The notes under the pieces are model-generated. The model searched no databases and was not told the origin of the DNA. It was given only the letters and a program-made list of their open reading frames with translations. The translations under genes and the position numbers were made by a program. From Symsagittifera roscoffensis (Eukaryota; Xenacoelomorpha; Acoela; Convolutidae): a stretch of 22,903 nt of DNA. Of this stretch, positions 1 to 10,800 are shown in pieces (within the stretch, counting starts at the first letter, position 1; each line of letters opens with the position of its first letter). The DNA lies in assembly GCF_963678635.1 (NCBI RefSeq), contig NW_026970841.1, forward strand, positions 64,001 through 86,903, given 5' to 3'.

Positions 1-104
1 AAAAACTCAAAAACTTTATTTGCTCGTCAAATGAAACATCATGAGGCCAGTATGCAGATATAGACTGAAATCTTTTAGCGGAAAACTGATATCAAGTCAT
101 TAAG

Positions 105-560
105 TCGCCCTCACCCGCAAAAGACCTTCACACACACACACAAATATTTATCTCTTTTTCGCTTGTCGAAAGATGCAAAATAAAACAATATAAAATATGC
201 GAAAACCTAACGTAGAAACGAATCAACAATTAGATCACTAAGCCGATAAAAAATAGGCCGAAACCATTCGGGCCGACTAAAAATTTTAAGCAAAAGAAAA
301 AAAAGAAAATCTACCAAATTAAGGTTAGTAAACTACAAACAGCAGAAATAAATCAGCTCACTAAAAACAATTCTAATGAAAAAAAGCTGCGAAAAACAAT
401 TTTACAAAATGGTAACTAAGCTGACATAACATAAGCAGACAAAAATTAGCCGAGAGCTTTTTTTGAAACGGACAACTTCCCGTTTGAAAAATAAACAGGC
501 CCTGTCACATTCAAAATCAGGACCTTTGCTGTCCCAGGCGCAAAAAGAAATGAATTCATT
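105..560. repeat. Diverged direct repeat, copy 1
   Basis: This stretch shares an ordered series of short matches with 2270-2655: a CA-rich tract followed by a pyrimidine-rich piece, then ACATAAGCAGACAAA followed by ATTAG, a CCGTTT-containing piece, a CCTGT piece, a GGAC.TTTG.TGTCCCAGGCG piece, and GAATTCATT just beyond. The matches are collinear but interrupted, as in an old dispersed repeat. No coding capacity is seen. It could be two relics of one transposon or an old satellite unit. Confidence 0.5.
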
Positions 561-2269
561 CTGAACTGATCCTAAAGGTACATTTTCTAATTTTGATCAG
601 TCAGTGAACAAATTTTTGACGGGAAGAAACCTAGTACCCAATTGCAATACCTTTGCTTTCCGCAGAAAATGATGAGTTAGTTAGGACCACTTCCGCAATT
701 AGGAGCATACCAAACCTACTCTGTATTAAAATTCATTATAGATCCAGAGCGCCAACAAAAACATACACGACTCTCAGGATAAGCATTTTGGATTTTCTTT
801 TATGAAATTTGAACGCAGCAGTTGTTATATATCAAAACGTATTTTAACGTAGTTCTGCTCAGTTTTCAATTTTTGTTCTGAGTTTTGTTCCGACTTTTTA
901 GTGTCACAGACACTTGCAATTCATCCTGAAAATGGAGGTCCAACGTTATCCTCACAATTTCCTCAAAAAACATTTACTGCAATAAATCTTCAGACAAAAT
1001 GGAAAACTCAAACAACTCAATCTGGTCGTCGTTTTTTATTGAAACATTAAACACAGAAGCAAAGCAGAGCTTTGCATCATTAGCAATAAAACACTGCCAT
1101 AACAAAACTAATTCGAAAAAAAAATGAAAAATGTTAGAAAAAAATAGCTGAATCAAAATAAAAGACACCTAGGGCCCATATAAAACTAGAAGCGTGTGTC
1201 TGATTTTTTGATATATACTGAAGCGCGACAATTTGCGTTATCTCGGAAATTAGATTTTGCTTGAAAATTTAGTTGAATCTCTACAAAAATCTCTAAAAAA
1301 AATAAATGAGGAGAATGAAAATTTTTAAGATTTTGGATTTTTTCTCAAGACAACATTTCGTTTACAAAAAAAGTAAGGAATAGCCTGGAAGAAACTATGC
1401 ATAGCAAATTGTAAGGCTAGGTTTTCAACATTCTTTTGCGTCAACGGACCCTGTGATATCAGATTTGGCAGCTTAGTTATCGAGACCAGTCCAAAAAACG
1501 GTCAATAATTAATAAAATGAGTTACCCATGTTTGGTAGGTTAATTGGGGAGAAACATCAAAGATTCAAATAAACGGTCAAAAATATCAAAATTTTCTCTA
1601 TATCGAAGGCCATAATTTTATTGTAGAAAAATTTGGAAGTAGCCGCTAATGGAGGGAGGCTTTCAAATCCGTTCTATTCAACGAAACTAAAGTTTCACAT
1701 TTTGTGGGTTATTTTTTGAGGCAAGAAAAAAAATCAAAATTAATGATCAAATTTCCCCCCACAGATCTTTTCGAAGGCTGTAGACAAATGGGTAAAGCAA
1801 AAAGAGACCAGAGGAGTGTACACACAAGCAGGAGTGTAGTTTTTTTTCATGGATCCCCTGAAAATCGGTAGAAGGATTTCTGAAACTAAACTTTTTGCAA
1901 AAAGTGATAAGACTTTCCAAAACGTTTAAAAAATGAAATAAAAGCCTAATCCCAAACATTTTCATGAAACCTAATTTACTCAAATAGAAACTCTAGGCAA
2001 ACATGCTAAGCAAAAAATTTGAAATTCAAGTTAGCAACTGAACGAAACTGACTAAGCGGAAACAAGGTCGACTATCAGTTGAGCCAAAAAAAAACTGATT
2101 TTGTGAAAAAAACAATTCGCCCACTGAATCGCCCTGTAGTGAATAGTACACACCTAGTAGTTAATATTAAAATCCAATTTAAACATACCTAGTAGGTTAT
2201 CTCAGCTGCTTAGTTATTTATACGTGTAACAAAGCCAAAATACCTGAGCAGAAACTCTTCAAAACAAAA

Positions 2270-2655
2270 AGTGACATACACACGCACACAAACTTTTTCG
2301 GACCTCAAAAGACGCAAAGGAGGCTAGTGACTCGATAAGAAGAACAAAACCAATTAAGCCAACAAAAAGACGAATTTTAAAAAAGCCAAATTTCAGCAAA
2401 TAGAGTTGGTAAAGTTACAACCAGTGTACAAATCAAATTTTGATTCGACCGAATTCTTACAATGCTGAAACTCTAAGACCAACTACAATGAAAATTATCC
2501 ACAACAAAAAAAAATTGGCAACTAAGACGAAAAAACATAAGCAGACAAATATTAGGCCACAAATTTGATTTGAAACAGAAAAACTCCGTTTAAAAAACCA
2601 AAAAACAGTTCCTGTTCAGATTCGATCGCAGGACATTTGATGTCCCAGGCGTATC
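2270..2655. repeat. Diverged direct repeat, copy 2
   Basis: Second copy of the repeat at 105-560, about 2.1 kb downstream in the same orientation. The clearest shared block is around 2535-2650 (ACATAAGCAGACAAA, then CCGTTT, then TGTCCCAGGCG). The copy ends shortly before the retroelement insertion site. Confidence 0.5.
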
Positions 2656-2749
2656 CATTATCTTCAAACTAAGTTGACCGCAAAATTCTAGAAGTTTGAA
2701 TTCATTACGAACCAAGTTACAAGTGATTCAGTTGATTTTTTCGAACGAG

Positions 2750-2753
2750 TAGT
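2750..2753 (+). repeat. Target-site duplication TAGT, left copy
   Basis: The four bases TAGT immediately precede the 5' LTR and recur immediately after the 3' LTR at 21828-21831. A short duplication of this size is what Ty3/gypsy integrases leave. It marks the element as inserted in one piece and not assembled from fragments. Confidence 0.85.
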
Positions 2754-2868
2754 TGGAACCTGATCTAAACTACATTTTATGATTGGATAAATTAAATGTT
2801 TTACCAATGTAAAGTATTTAATATTAACCAATCATGATCCATCTAACTAACAACCCACTTATTTGTAA

Positions 2869-2896
2869 GTGCTGAAGTTACTTGTAATTTCAGCAC
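2869..2896 (+). promoter_or_regulatory. LTR hairpin, 13-bp arms
   Basis: The left arm GTGCTGAAGTTAC pairs with the right arm GTAATTTCAGCAC around a two-base centre, with every position paired if one G-U is allowed. In RNA the top pair would open to give a loop of about four bases. If transcription starts upstream of it, it lies in R or U5 and is present at both RNA ends. The copy at 21533-21560 is identical. Role unknown. Confidence 0.6.
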
Positions 2897-2957
2897 CAGA
2901 GAGATTTGAATTTAACTTAGAAATTAGTTGGACTCTCCCGAGCACTTCAGCAGCCGC

Positions 2958-2963
2958 AATAAA
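2958..2963 (+). promoter_or_regulatory. Possible polyadenylation signal in LTR
   Basis: AATAAA in the sense strand, repeated in the 3' LTR at 21622-21627. In the 3' LTR it would direct cleavage shortly downstream and so set the end of R. In AT-rich DNA such a hexamer is expected by chance fairly often. Confidence 0.4.
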
Positions 2964-3136
2964 CCAGTATACCCTAGATCTATTGAGCCTAGCAGAGACT
3001 AGTTAAACAACCTGAGACTAGATAGTATAAGAGTAAGATTAGAATCGGTATTAGACTAAGAAGTTGCACGAATCTATCCGGCCGAAAATAAGATAGCGTG
3101 ACGAGCAGACGGTGTACCCTATCCGAAATTACTCTA

Positions 3137-3163
3137 TGAGTTATACACTTCGGTCCTAACTCA
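3137..3163 (+). promoter_or_regulatory. Hairpin at the LTR 3' end
   Basis: TGAGTTA at 3137-3143 is the exact reverse complement of TAACTCA at 3157-3163, the last bases of the LTR. The loop contains AC-TTCG-GT, a UUCG-type tetraloop. The stem directly abuts the primer-binding site, so it could present or mask the primer site. Confidence 0.5.
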
Positions 3164-3165
3164 TT

Positions 3166-3183
3166 TGGTGCGACCATAAGTCT
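3166..3183 (+). promoter_or_regulatory. Primer-binding site for a tRNA
   Basis: Two bases after the LTR comes TGGTGCGACC and eight more bases. Its reverse complement ends in GGTCGCACCA, the form of a mature tRNA 3' end with CCA. Immediately beyond 18 nt the reverse complement continues into a TTCGAG-like T-loop motif, which supports tRNA matching. The T arm appears one base short of the canonical spacing and I could not assign the tRNA with certainty. Confidence 0.75.
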
Positions 3184-3250
3184 CGAACAAGACCTTAATA
3201 GCTTAGAATTAACCAAAATAGATTAGAAATTAGACAAAAACATTTACAAA

Positions 3251-3484
3251 ATGTTATACGACAATAATTTAATCGAAATGTCTCTACGACTCAATAGATC
3301 AGAGCCAATATTCCGAACCATAACAGAACTACCCGGAATTGGAAGAAAACCTCGAACCAGAGACGACATACGACAAAGTAGAAACTTGCCATATAGCTAT
3401 ATGATAGTTAGGCAAAAACCAGAACAAACTTTTATATTTAGAATACTACTGGCAATGAATTTAGATTTTCATTTGCAAACATAA
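3251..3484 (+). CDS. Possible upstream leader ORF, 77 aa
   Basis: An ATG-started frame of 77 codons just inside the element, 87 bases after the LTR. The product is rich in Arg and charged residues, with no signal peptide, no membrane segment and no domain that I recognise. Its codon use is less A/C-rich than the main genes. A scanning ribosome on full-length RNA would meet it before ORF1 and gag, so it could be a regulatory uORF, a first exon, or simply chance. The case for chance is real at this length. Confidence 0.3.
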   Translation: MLYDNNLIEMSLRLNRSEPIFRTITELPGIGRKPRTRDDIRQSRNLPYSYMIVRQKPEQTFIFRILLAMNLDFHLQT

Positions 3485-3815
3485 AATCTTGAAGTTAATC
3501 TTCAAAATCATTTCAGGCGCTAAACAAAATTATTAATATACAATAACGATTGATAAAAAGATCTAAGATCGTTTTCCTAAAATTCTGCAGTAATATATAA
3601 AATATGTTTGAAAAATATTTATTGAAAAATAAAAAATAAAAATTAGTAGCATGACAATAAATGGTTAGTAATCATAAATCATCCTGTTGTTCCAGCTCCA
3701 TCATCTAAAACATAACAGCAATCATAAACCCACTAATATCATCAAAACACTAAATCTTTCCTTTACACACATTTAAAAATTTATTAAAACTAAAATTCAC
3801 TTAATTTTAAAACCA

Positions 3816-3900
3816 GATCATCAAGGCTTATCCTTGGATCTTAAATCATTTTCTACTTAATTAAATTTCAAATTTGATCATCAAGGCTTATCCTTGGATC
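3816..3900 (+). repeat. Tandem duplication of a 25-nt hairpin
   Basis: The same 25 bases occur at 3816-3840 and 3876-3900, exactly 60 bp apart, each preceded by an ACTTAATT-containing spacer. Each copy folds as GATC, a two-base bulge, CAAGG, a five-base loop, CCTTG, GATC. Exact conservation of the hairpin while the spacer differs suggests selection on the hairpin or a recent duplication. Role unknown. Confidence 0.7.
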
Positions 3901-3936
3901 AAACAGAACAACTTTGTTCTCCCCCACCCACTTAAT

Positions 3937-4312
3937 TAGTGTCTAACGACCTCAAACGTCGATTCACTACCCAACCCTTTCTAAAGACCTAAGACTAATA
4001 GAAATTTTTAAACAAAACTAATCATTCAAATTAGGATAAACAGTGAAGAACTTCGGTTATTCATCCTTCACTTGACCCTCCCTCTTACAAGACCCAGGAT
4101 AAATCTTAGACTTAGTAAGTTTAAAATAGTATCTAACAAACTACTCGCGTTCTAATTATACCTGAACCTTGTGGATCGATTTACTATTCTCCAACCCTTG
4201 AACACAATCACTACCCCTAAGTAAGATTAAGTAAGTTAACACCTTAACTTATACTAGCCACGAGAAAGTAAAAAATCATTCTTCGGAATCGATATACTTT
4301 TCTCTCCAACCC
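3937..4312 (+). promoter_or_regulatory. Serial stem-loops with CCAACCC module
   Basis: Four stem-loops lie in a row. A: TAGTG 3937-3941 with CACTA 3965-3969, and inner CGAC 3947-3950 with GTCG 3958-3961. B: AGTGAAG 4042-4048 with CTTCACT 4066-4072, and inner AAC/GTT closing a TTCG loop at 4052-4055. C: AATAGTA 4125-4131 with TACTATT 4182-4188. D: GAGAAAGTA 4262-4270 with TACTTTTCTC 4295-4304 (one extra T), and inner ATTC/GAAT closing TTCG at 4282-4285. A, C and D are each followed by CCAACCC (3971, 4191, 4306), and their right arms follow a shared TCGAT. The right arms differ between modules while the left arms change to match, which supports real RNA structure. Packaging signal or internal ribosome entry are possible roles. 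Confidence 0.6.
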
Positions 4313-4417
4313 TGAACAAACAGACCCAGGTTAAGCTAACCAAAAAATCGTAAGAAATAACAGTTTAGGAAAATAGAATTCATTTAACAACCCTTTGCAT
4401 CCGTCATTCTAAACCTT

Positions 4418-4885
4418 ATGTCATTTAAAAACCTAGGAAATAAACAAACAATCGTTTTACACAATTGTGAAATAGACAACAAAAAATACGACCTTGTAAT
4501 CACACCTCATACACAAACAGTTGGATACATTCGAACAAAACGACAAACACTAAAAAGAAAAATAATAACGAAACAAAGACAAATAACACGAAAAAGATTT
4601 TCAAAAAATCGAAACGCATTTTCAGAATCAGAAACCAACAGTTTAGACGAACTTTACAAACTAAAAGAATCAATAGATAAAAATTGCCCACTTCACGATC
4701 AATTATATTTTTCTGACTCAGAAACAACTTCAAATTCATCAAAAAGAGGAAAAAGAAGAATAAAAAAGCAGTATAAACACAAACCAGTACATTTATACAA
4801 TTGGAATCAACCAATTCGACACATTAATAATTACATATTAACAGTCATCGAACGAAAAAATGAGCTCAACGCACACCCCAGGTGA
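4418..4885 (+). CDS. ORF1, small highly basic protein, 155 aa
   Basis: An ATG-started frame of 155 codons directly upstream of gag-pol, in a different frame and overlapping it by 26 bases. The product is very rich in Lys and Arg, with two basic clusters (about residues 39-65 and 108-121, the latter containing KRGKRRIKK). Between them are acidic Ser/Glu/Asp patches (around SESETNSLDE and SDSETTSNSS) that resemble phosphorylation sites. There is no signal peptide or membrane segment. I recognise no family. Its composition and place suggest a nuclear or RNA-binding regulatory protein, as small basic proteins of complex retroviruses are, but that is analogy only. A/C-rich codon use matches gag-pol, which supports it being coding. 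How ribosomes pass from it to the gag start is not evident. Confidence 0.7.
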   Translation: MSFKNLGNKQTIVLHNCEIDNKKYDLVITPHTQTVGYIRTKRQTLKRKIITKQRQITRKRFSKNRNAFSESETNSLDELYKLKESIDKNCPLHDQLYFSDSETTSNSSKRGKRRIKKQYKHKPVHLYNWNQPIRHINNYILTVIERKNELNAHPR

Positions 4886-7800
4886 AGAAAGTCCAGATGA
4901 TGATGAAATCTTTCCTTTTATAGTAGATGCAACCACCGATAGAGGACAGCATATATTTTGCAAAAATTTACTATTAAATTTATTTGAACCCGGAATTAGT
5001 CCATGTAAAACAGAGTTCCCAGATGTAAAAATCAAAAGACAAATCATAGACCACTACTTAAAAGATATATGCAACATAACGCAACAGTATGGAATCTACT
5101 CCATAGAATTCACCTCACCAAACCATAATAATAGAAAATATACAATTCAAACAGACGATCTTGATTTAGAATTTTCAAAAGTTTTTTCAGAATATATAAA
5201 AAGCATCCAATATCAAAACTCACAAAGAGCAAACTCCATATTCACCAATGAAGTTTTCGCAATAATATATAGTTATATTTCGATATTAGAAAACGAAATC
5301 CCAATAACAAATGTCTCACCGACAGAAACATCTAAACATTTAAGAGTACGACATGAAATCACACTACTCTCTAGTTATTTAAACATCATTAAAGAAAATT
5401 TCACGAAAGACGACGTTTCACAACATACAAAACACGATCTACAAAAAATTTTGGCATGGTTCATAATAGATTATTTCACACACAATATTGATTTAATTGC
5501 ACAAGCAAGAAAAAATTTTAGACCCCAAAACTCGAACGATGATACCGCTATCACAGAACAATCAGATTATGTTTGGGACCCCGAATGGTCTCATCCAGCA
5601 TTTATAAGCTTCCCACAATCAATCTCAAGTCAAGCAATAAGTACGATATCTTACATAAGAGATTATGTAAGAGTAATACCATTAACCATTGATGCAACAC
5701 CATTAAACTATAATACATTTTTACCCGATACACAAAATAATAGTTTAAACTCTACAGTTATACACAATGAAAACCTCAATGGAACTAGGAATCTTACTCA
5801 ACAAGATATCCAGACACCATCACACTTCATAAATGAAGAAATTGTACACACAACAACTACACAACAAAGTATTTCACCAATACGCCCAAATTTAACAACA
5901 CCAAGAAATACAAATCCTTCACAAACACAGGTAACCTTACAATCAACCGTTAAACCTTCGGTTGCCCCTAAATATTCACATATGGATTACCAAACATACA
6001 GACCCATGACAATATCATCAAAAACACGCAAAACATTCACTAGAAACAACTTTACAGACCATAATTATAATTATACACATCCATCAAAAACATGTAATCA
6101 ACCACAAAGGAATTTTAACCAATATACAAGATCTCGAAATTGGGATAACCCAATGACCCAACCTAATTCAATAAATTTCCAAACAAATCCTCCACAGGAT
6201 CACAGTGAAAATTACCCATTTTTTCAACAAAATAAAAATAAAAAACAAACATCTTATCAAATGGATTATTTATCCTCAGATGATGATTTCTTACAACCAG
6301 ATATATTTGCACCAAATACTCAAGAATATCGTAGACAAGGAATACAGAAAACACGTACAAATCATAGAAATTTTTCTCCACAACCAATAGATGCACAACA
6401 TCAACAACCAATTCAACAACAAAATCTAATTAATACACAATCCTTTCAACCAATTCAACAACAAAATCCAATGACTGCACACTCGTATCAAGCATCACAA
6501 ATGCAAAATGAAATACCACTCCCATATTATCTTCAACAACATGAAATAACAAGAAACCAACTTTCAAATTTTTCTCAAATGCCAAATGCAGCAGAATCAT
6601 TACAAATGACAATGAATCCATACCTTATGGGTGGATCATCAATAACATCAAACAAACCTTTAATGGTTTTCACAGGAACAGACCCTGAATACTCTGTAGA
6701 AGATTATTTAAATGCAGTAACAGCAAACCTGATTTTAAATATTGGACCTGAACCAATTAATACGCCACTACATCAAAATTGGATACATCGACGCACAGCG
6801 TTAATACAAACAACCTTAGATGGCGCAGCCCAAAAATGGTTTTCAGTACTACCTCTAGAAATAAAATCAAATTGGAAAAGGTTTACACAAGAATTTTCAA
6901 AAATGTTTGACTCCGAAAGAAACAAACAACAACAAAGAGTTTTATGTAATGAAATTCGCAGATTACCAAACGAAACCATCAAGCAAATAGCAGTACGAAT
7001 CGAAACACTAGTTCGAAAAGCATATTCATTAAATACACATGATTATAAAAACACAAAGATGACAGAAATCTTAATGATGACCTTAACACCACAATTAAGG
7101 AAAATAGCAATAAAAAAGAGAGCATCCCATCCTTCTTCAATTCGAGAACCCGATTTAGATTTTCGAAAACTAGTAGACAAATTAGAACAAGCAGAAATCA
7201 CGATGAAACTAGAAGAAACGGAAAACCTGAAACTACAATACGTTAACAAAATTGAAACGACTCCCACTAATATTAATAATATACAGGAATCAGAGACAGA
7301 CCTCGTTGAAAAAATCACTGAAATACTCAATATTTATGAAAAGAACCCAAACTTTAAAGGCAAACCATCTTTCAAAAAATGGTGTAATTATTGCCGACGA
7401 TACGGACATAGTATTTCCGAATGTAGACAAAAACAGCAAGACAATCAAAATAAACCTCAAAAATATAAAGAACCAAATAAATCATTCTATCAATACATGA
7501 AAAAAGATCAAAATCTACCGAACAAAACAGTCCACAGCAACAACAGTTCAGGAAAACCACTCCCGAACAATACAAATTATACAAAAAATCAATCACCATA
7601 TAACTCAAGTTATAGAGGAAGATCGCCAGAACGAAGAAATACACAAAATTCATCACAAAATCACTACAATAGACCAAATAGTAGAAATAACTACTCCAGA
7701 TCAAATTCAAATACACAACGATTTGTTTATAGATCTAATTCCCAATCAAGAAATAACTACTATCCAAACAACCAATCACGAAATTCATCATACAATAGGA

Positions 7801-10800
7801 ATAGAAACTACTCCTATAATCGAAATAGAAGTTATTCAAACAACCGAAACCAGAATTACCCGAACAATCAATCAAGGAATAACTCATATAATAGATCGAA
7901 CTATAACAGACCAAACAATAATTACCAAAACAGATCGCGAAATAATTCACAAAATCGACACTCAAGTTATAATAATCGTTATAGAAATTATTCCCAATCA
8001 CCACACCGGAATAATAATAACTATAATAATTCTAATAATCGCCACAGAAGTAGTACACCTAAACATCAAAGACAAATCAATCAAGTACAATCTAACCCAG
8101 AAACAACATCAGACCCTCCAGGTATTGATGACACAGTAACTGATACGTTACAACTCAATCAAATAAACTGTACATCATCAGATTCAGAAAGTGATACTGA
8201 AAACACTCTTTCTATCAATATGATAAAAGTCGAAAATGACTATGAATCTGTCATATATGAACAACCCTTTTCATCACACATATATGAAAATCAATCAGAA
8301 TTTCTTCAAAATTATTACACTACACCCATAAATTCCACACCAACGACGCAAGAAACAAACGAGATTAACACTACAGATCAAACCAATAAAAATACCAAAA
8401 CAAAATGCTTGAATACAAACCACATTTATCAAAATATACAAAAAGAACAACCCAAAGAAAAAATTTGGACAATACCATTTCTCTTAGAAAGCCCAAGAAA
8501 CAAAGAATTTCAACCACCAGACCTTGAAATAGATTTTTTAATTGATTCAGGAGCAGAATCAAACATAATAAACATCCCCACATGGAATGAAATAAAAACT
8601 TTACACCCAAAGCTAACACCTCTTGAAACCTCCAGTAAGTTAGCAACAGCACAAGGATCAACATTGATAAACTACGGAAAAATCCAATTATTTCTCCTCC
8701 CCACCAGAACAATGGAGCAAAGCAAAATTTTAAATAAGCCATTTAAACAAATATTCCATATCACTGATATTAAATATAATATCATTGGAATACCATTTAT
8801 TTCGAAGTATATACCAACAATTAACATACTAAATAGTAAAATATTAATCAAAGATAAATATACAAAAACAAAAGAAACATCCTTAACATTTTTTCAAAGA
8901 TTAAATAAACAACCACCATTCTTTTCAAAATTCTACCCGATATTTAACCAACAAAGAAAACACCTAAAACCACTATCAGGAAATATCTATAATTTTTCAA
9001 TCAAACAAGTTCACCGATATGATAAAGAACAAAACAAACAAAAATTTTATATGTCAGATTTTGAATTCAAACCTATTCACAAATTTTTCAAAATCACAAT
9101 CTCATCCATAAAATATTTGAAAAATTCGAATTCAGATATCATTTCCTTACATGTCTATAACAACACACCTTACCAAGTAACATTACCTTTAGGACTTTTA
9201 GGATATTGTGAAACCAACGCTACAATATCACCAATACACGAAAAAGCTTATCGCGTAAATAATATACTCCAATTACTAGATATTTGCCAATCTACAATTC
9301 TTAATGAAGAATTATCTATAAATAATATAATAAGTAACGAAAACAGAAATACGGATTATTTCACAAAAACTCCATATTTCAAACCTACATTCAACATAAG
9401 TAACTACACAGAGGACCAACAGAAATTTTTAACAATGTTTAATTTCCAACATTCACAAATAACACAAGACGAATTCGAAAAGTTAGCCAAACAGCTAATT
9501 AAATATTCATCAGTCTATGCAACATCAAAATTCGATGTTGGAAAAATCAGTTCATCACTACATCTCCCGTTAAAACCAGACGCAGTTTTCAAAAAACAGA
9601 GAGCAAGTAAAGTACCAATTCACTTACATGATAAAGTGAACAGATTACTCGATATTTTAGAACAATACAACATTATATCACCAGTTAATAAAGAAGAACA
9701 ACCAAAAGGGAACACATTTATCAACCCCGTTATCATTCTAGCTAAAGGAGAATCATTAAAAATCGTTCTCGATGCTAGATACCTCAATTCACTTATAGAT
9801 GAATCAAAATGTAATTGGCCCATTGAACCAATACAAGTTATTTTAACAAAAATAAACGGCAAATACTTTACAACCGCCGATATGAATAGTGCATACAATC
9901 AAATGCCACTAGATGAACAATCACGACGTCTAACACAATTTGTTATCGGAAACCAACAATATGAATTCAACCGCTTATTCTATGGAATATCCATAGGACC
10001 AGCAGCATTTTCAGCTTTTATGAGCAAAATTTTTAGACCACTAATACTCAAGAAAAACGCAATCACCTATCTAGACGATGTTTTTATGCAATCACAAACA
10101 AAAGACGAGATGTTCAATGTTTTAGAAAAATATCACCAAATACTTCAGAACGAAAATCTGAAGGCCGCCCCCGATAAATCACACTTCTTTTTGACAAGAG
10201 TTAAATTCTTAGGACATAATATAGAAAGAAAAACAATCACTCCATTGAAATCACGCATTGACGCTATTCAAAAACTTCAACCACCAACAAATAAAAAGAA
10301 AATCCAAGAATTTCTTGGAATGTTAAACTTTTTAAGTAAATATGTTTATAAAATGCAATTATATCTACGACCATTTTATAACATCCTTAGACAACAAAAT
10401 AACTTTGAATGGAACACAGAACATCAAACACGATTTGAAGAAATAAAGAAACTTTTAACTGAACAAATTTCAAACACAATTCCAGATTCAAATCAACCAT
10501 TTTATGCAATGTGCGATGCTTCGAACTTTGGCATCGGTGCAGCACTATTACAATCACATAATGGTACAAATAAAATGAACCTCATATCAGCAAATTCTCG
10601 ATTATTCACTCAAGCAGAGCTACGACTCTCAACTCTAATGAGAGAATGTACAGCCATAATATATACACTAACAGAATATGAATTTCTGATACTTGGATCA
10701 AAACATCCAACAGTTCTATTCACAGACCATAAACCAATCATCTTTCTCTTTACACAAAAATCTAACCCAAACCACCGAGTTTACAGATTTCAACTAATTC

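Larger units (their letters stand above)
1..2749. other. Host flanking DNA upstream of the element, no gene seen
   Basis: AT-rich noncoding DNA with many A and T runs. The open frames here (for example 974-1168 and 1747-1983 on the minus strand) are short, dominated by Phe/Leu/Ile from poly-A/T tracts, and show no recognisable domain, so I do not call genes. The stretch contains a short CA microsatellite near 131-142 and a diverged direct repeat (about 105-560 against 2270-2655). It ends at the TAGT target site of the retroelement. Confidence 0.6.
2754..3163 (+). repeat. 5' LTR
   Basis: 410 bp, starting TGGAACCTGATC and ending CCTAACTCA, the same as 21418-21827 except at position 3043. It should hold the promoter (U3) and the start of the transcript (R-U5). 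A TATTTAA element at 2815-2821 is a possible TATA-like box and AATAAA at 2958-2963 a possible polyadenylation signal; neither is proven. A near-perfect RNA hairpin lies at 2869-2896 and a second at the 3' edge (3137-3163). Confidence 0.97.
3164..4417 (+). promoter_or_regulatory. Long structured 5' leader
   Basis: About 1.25 kb between the LTR and ORF1. It holds one possible small ORF at 3251-3484, two copies of a hairpin 60 bp apart (3816-3840, 3876-3900), and four further stem-loops (about 3937, 4042, 4125 and 4262). GTAAGT at 4115-4120 and 4231-4236 and GTAAGA at 4221-4226 are possible splice donors, all with A at the last exon base and so not ideal. Leaders of this kind carry packaging, dimerisation or internal-ribosome-entry signals in retroelements; which applies here is inference. 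Confidence 0.6.

Noticed and set aside
131-142. CA microsatellite as a functional site
   Set aside because: A handful of CA units is ordinary in animal DNA.
3816-3900. Two regularly spaced repeats as a CRISPR array
   Set aside because: Only two units, in a eukaryotic retroelement leader, and spacers share sequence with each other.
7372-8004. Minus-strand frames opposite the Asn/Tyr-rich Gag region
   Set aside because: They are shadows of low-complexity sense codons and lie entirely inside the well-supported Gag-Pol gene.
7723-8139. 138-codon plus-strand frame, Ile/Thr-rich, overlapping Gag-Pol
   Set aside because: It follows from a frame shift of the repeated Asn/Arg/Ser codons. The Ile/Thr monotony reflects that, and no independent start or junction supports it.
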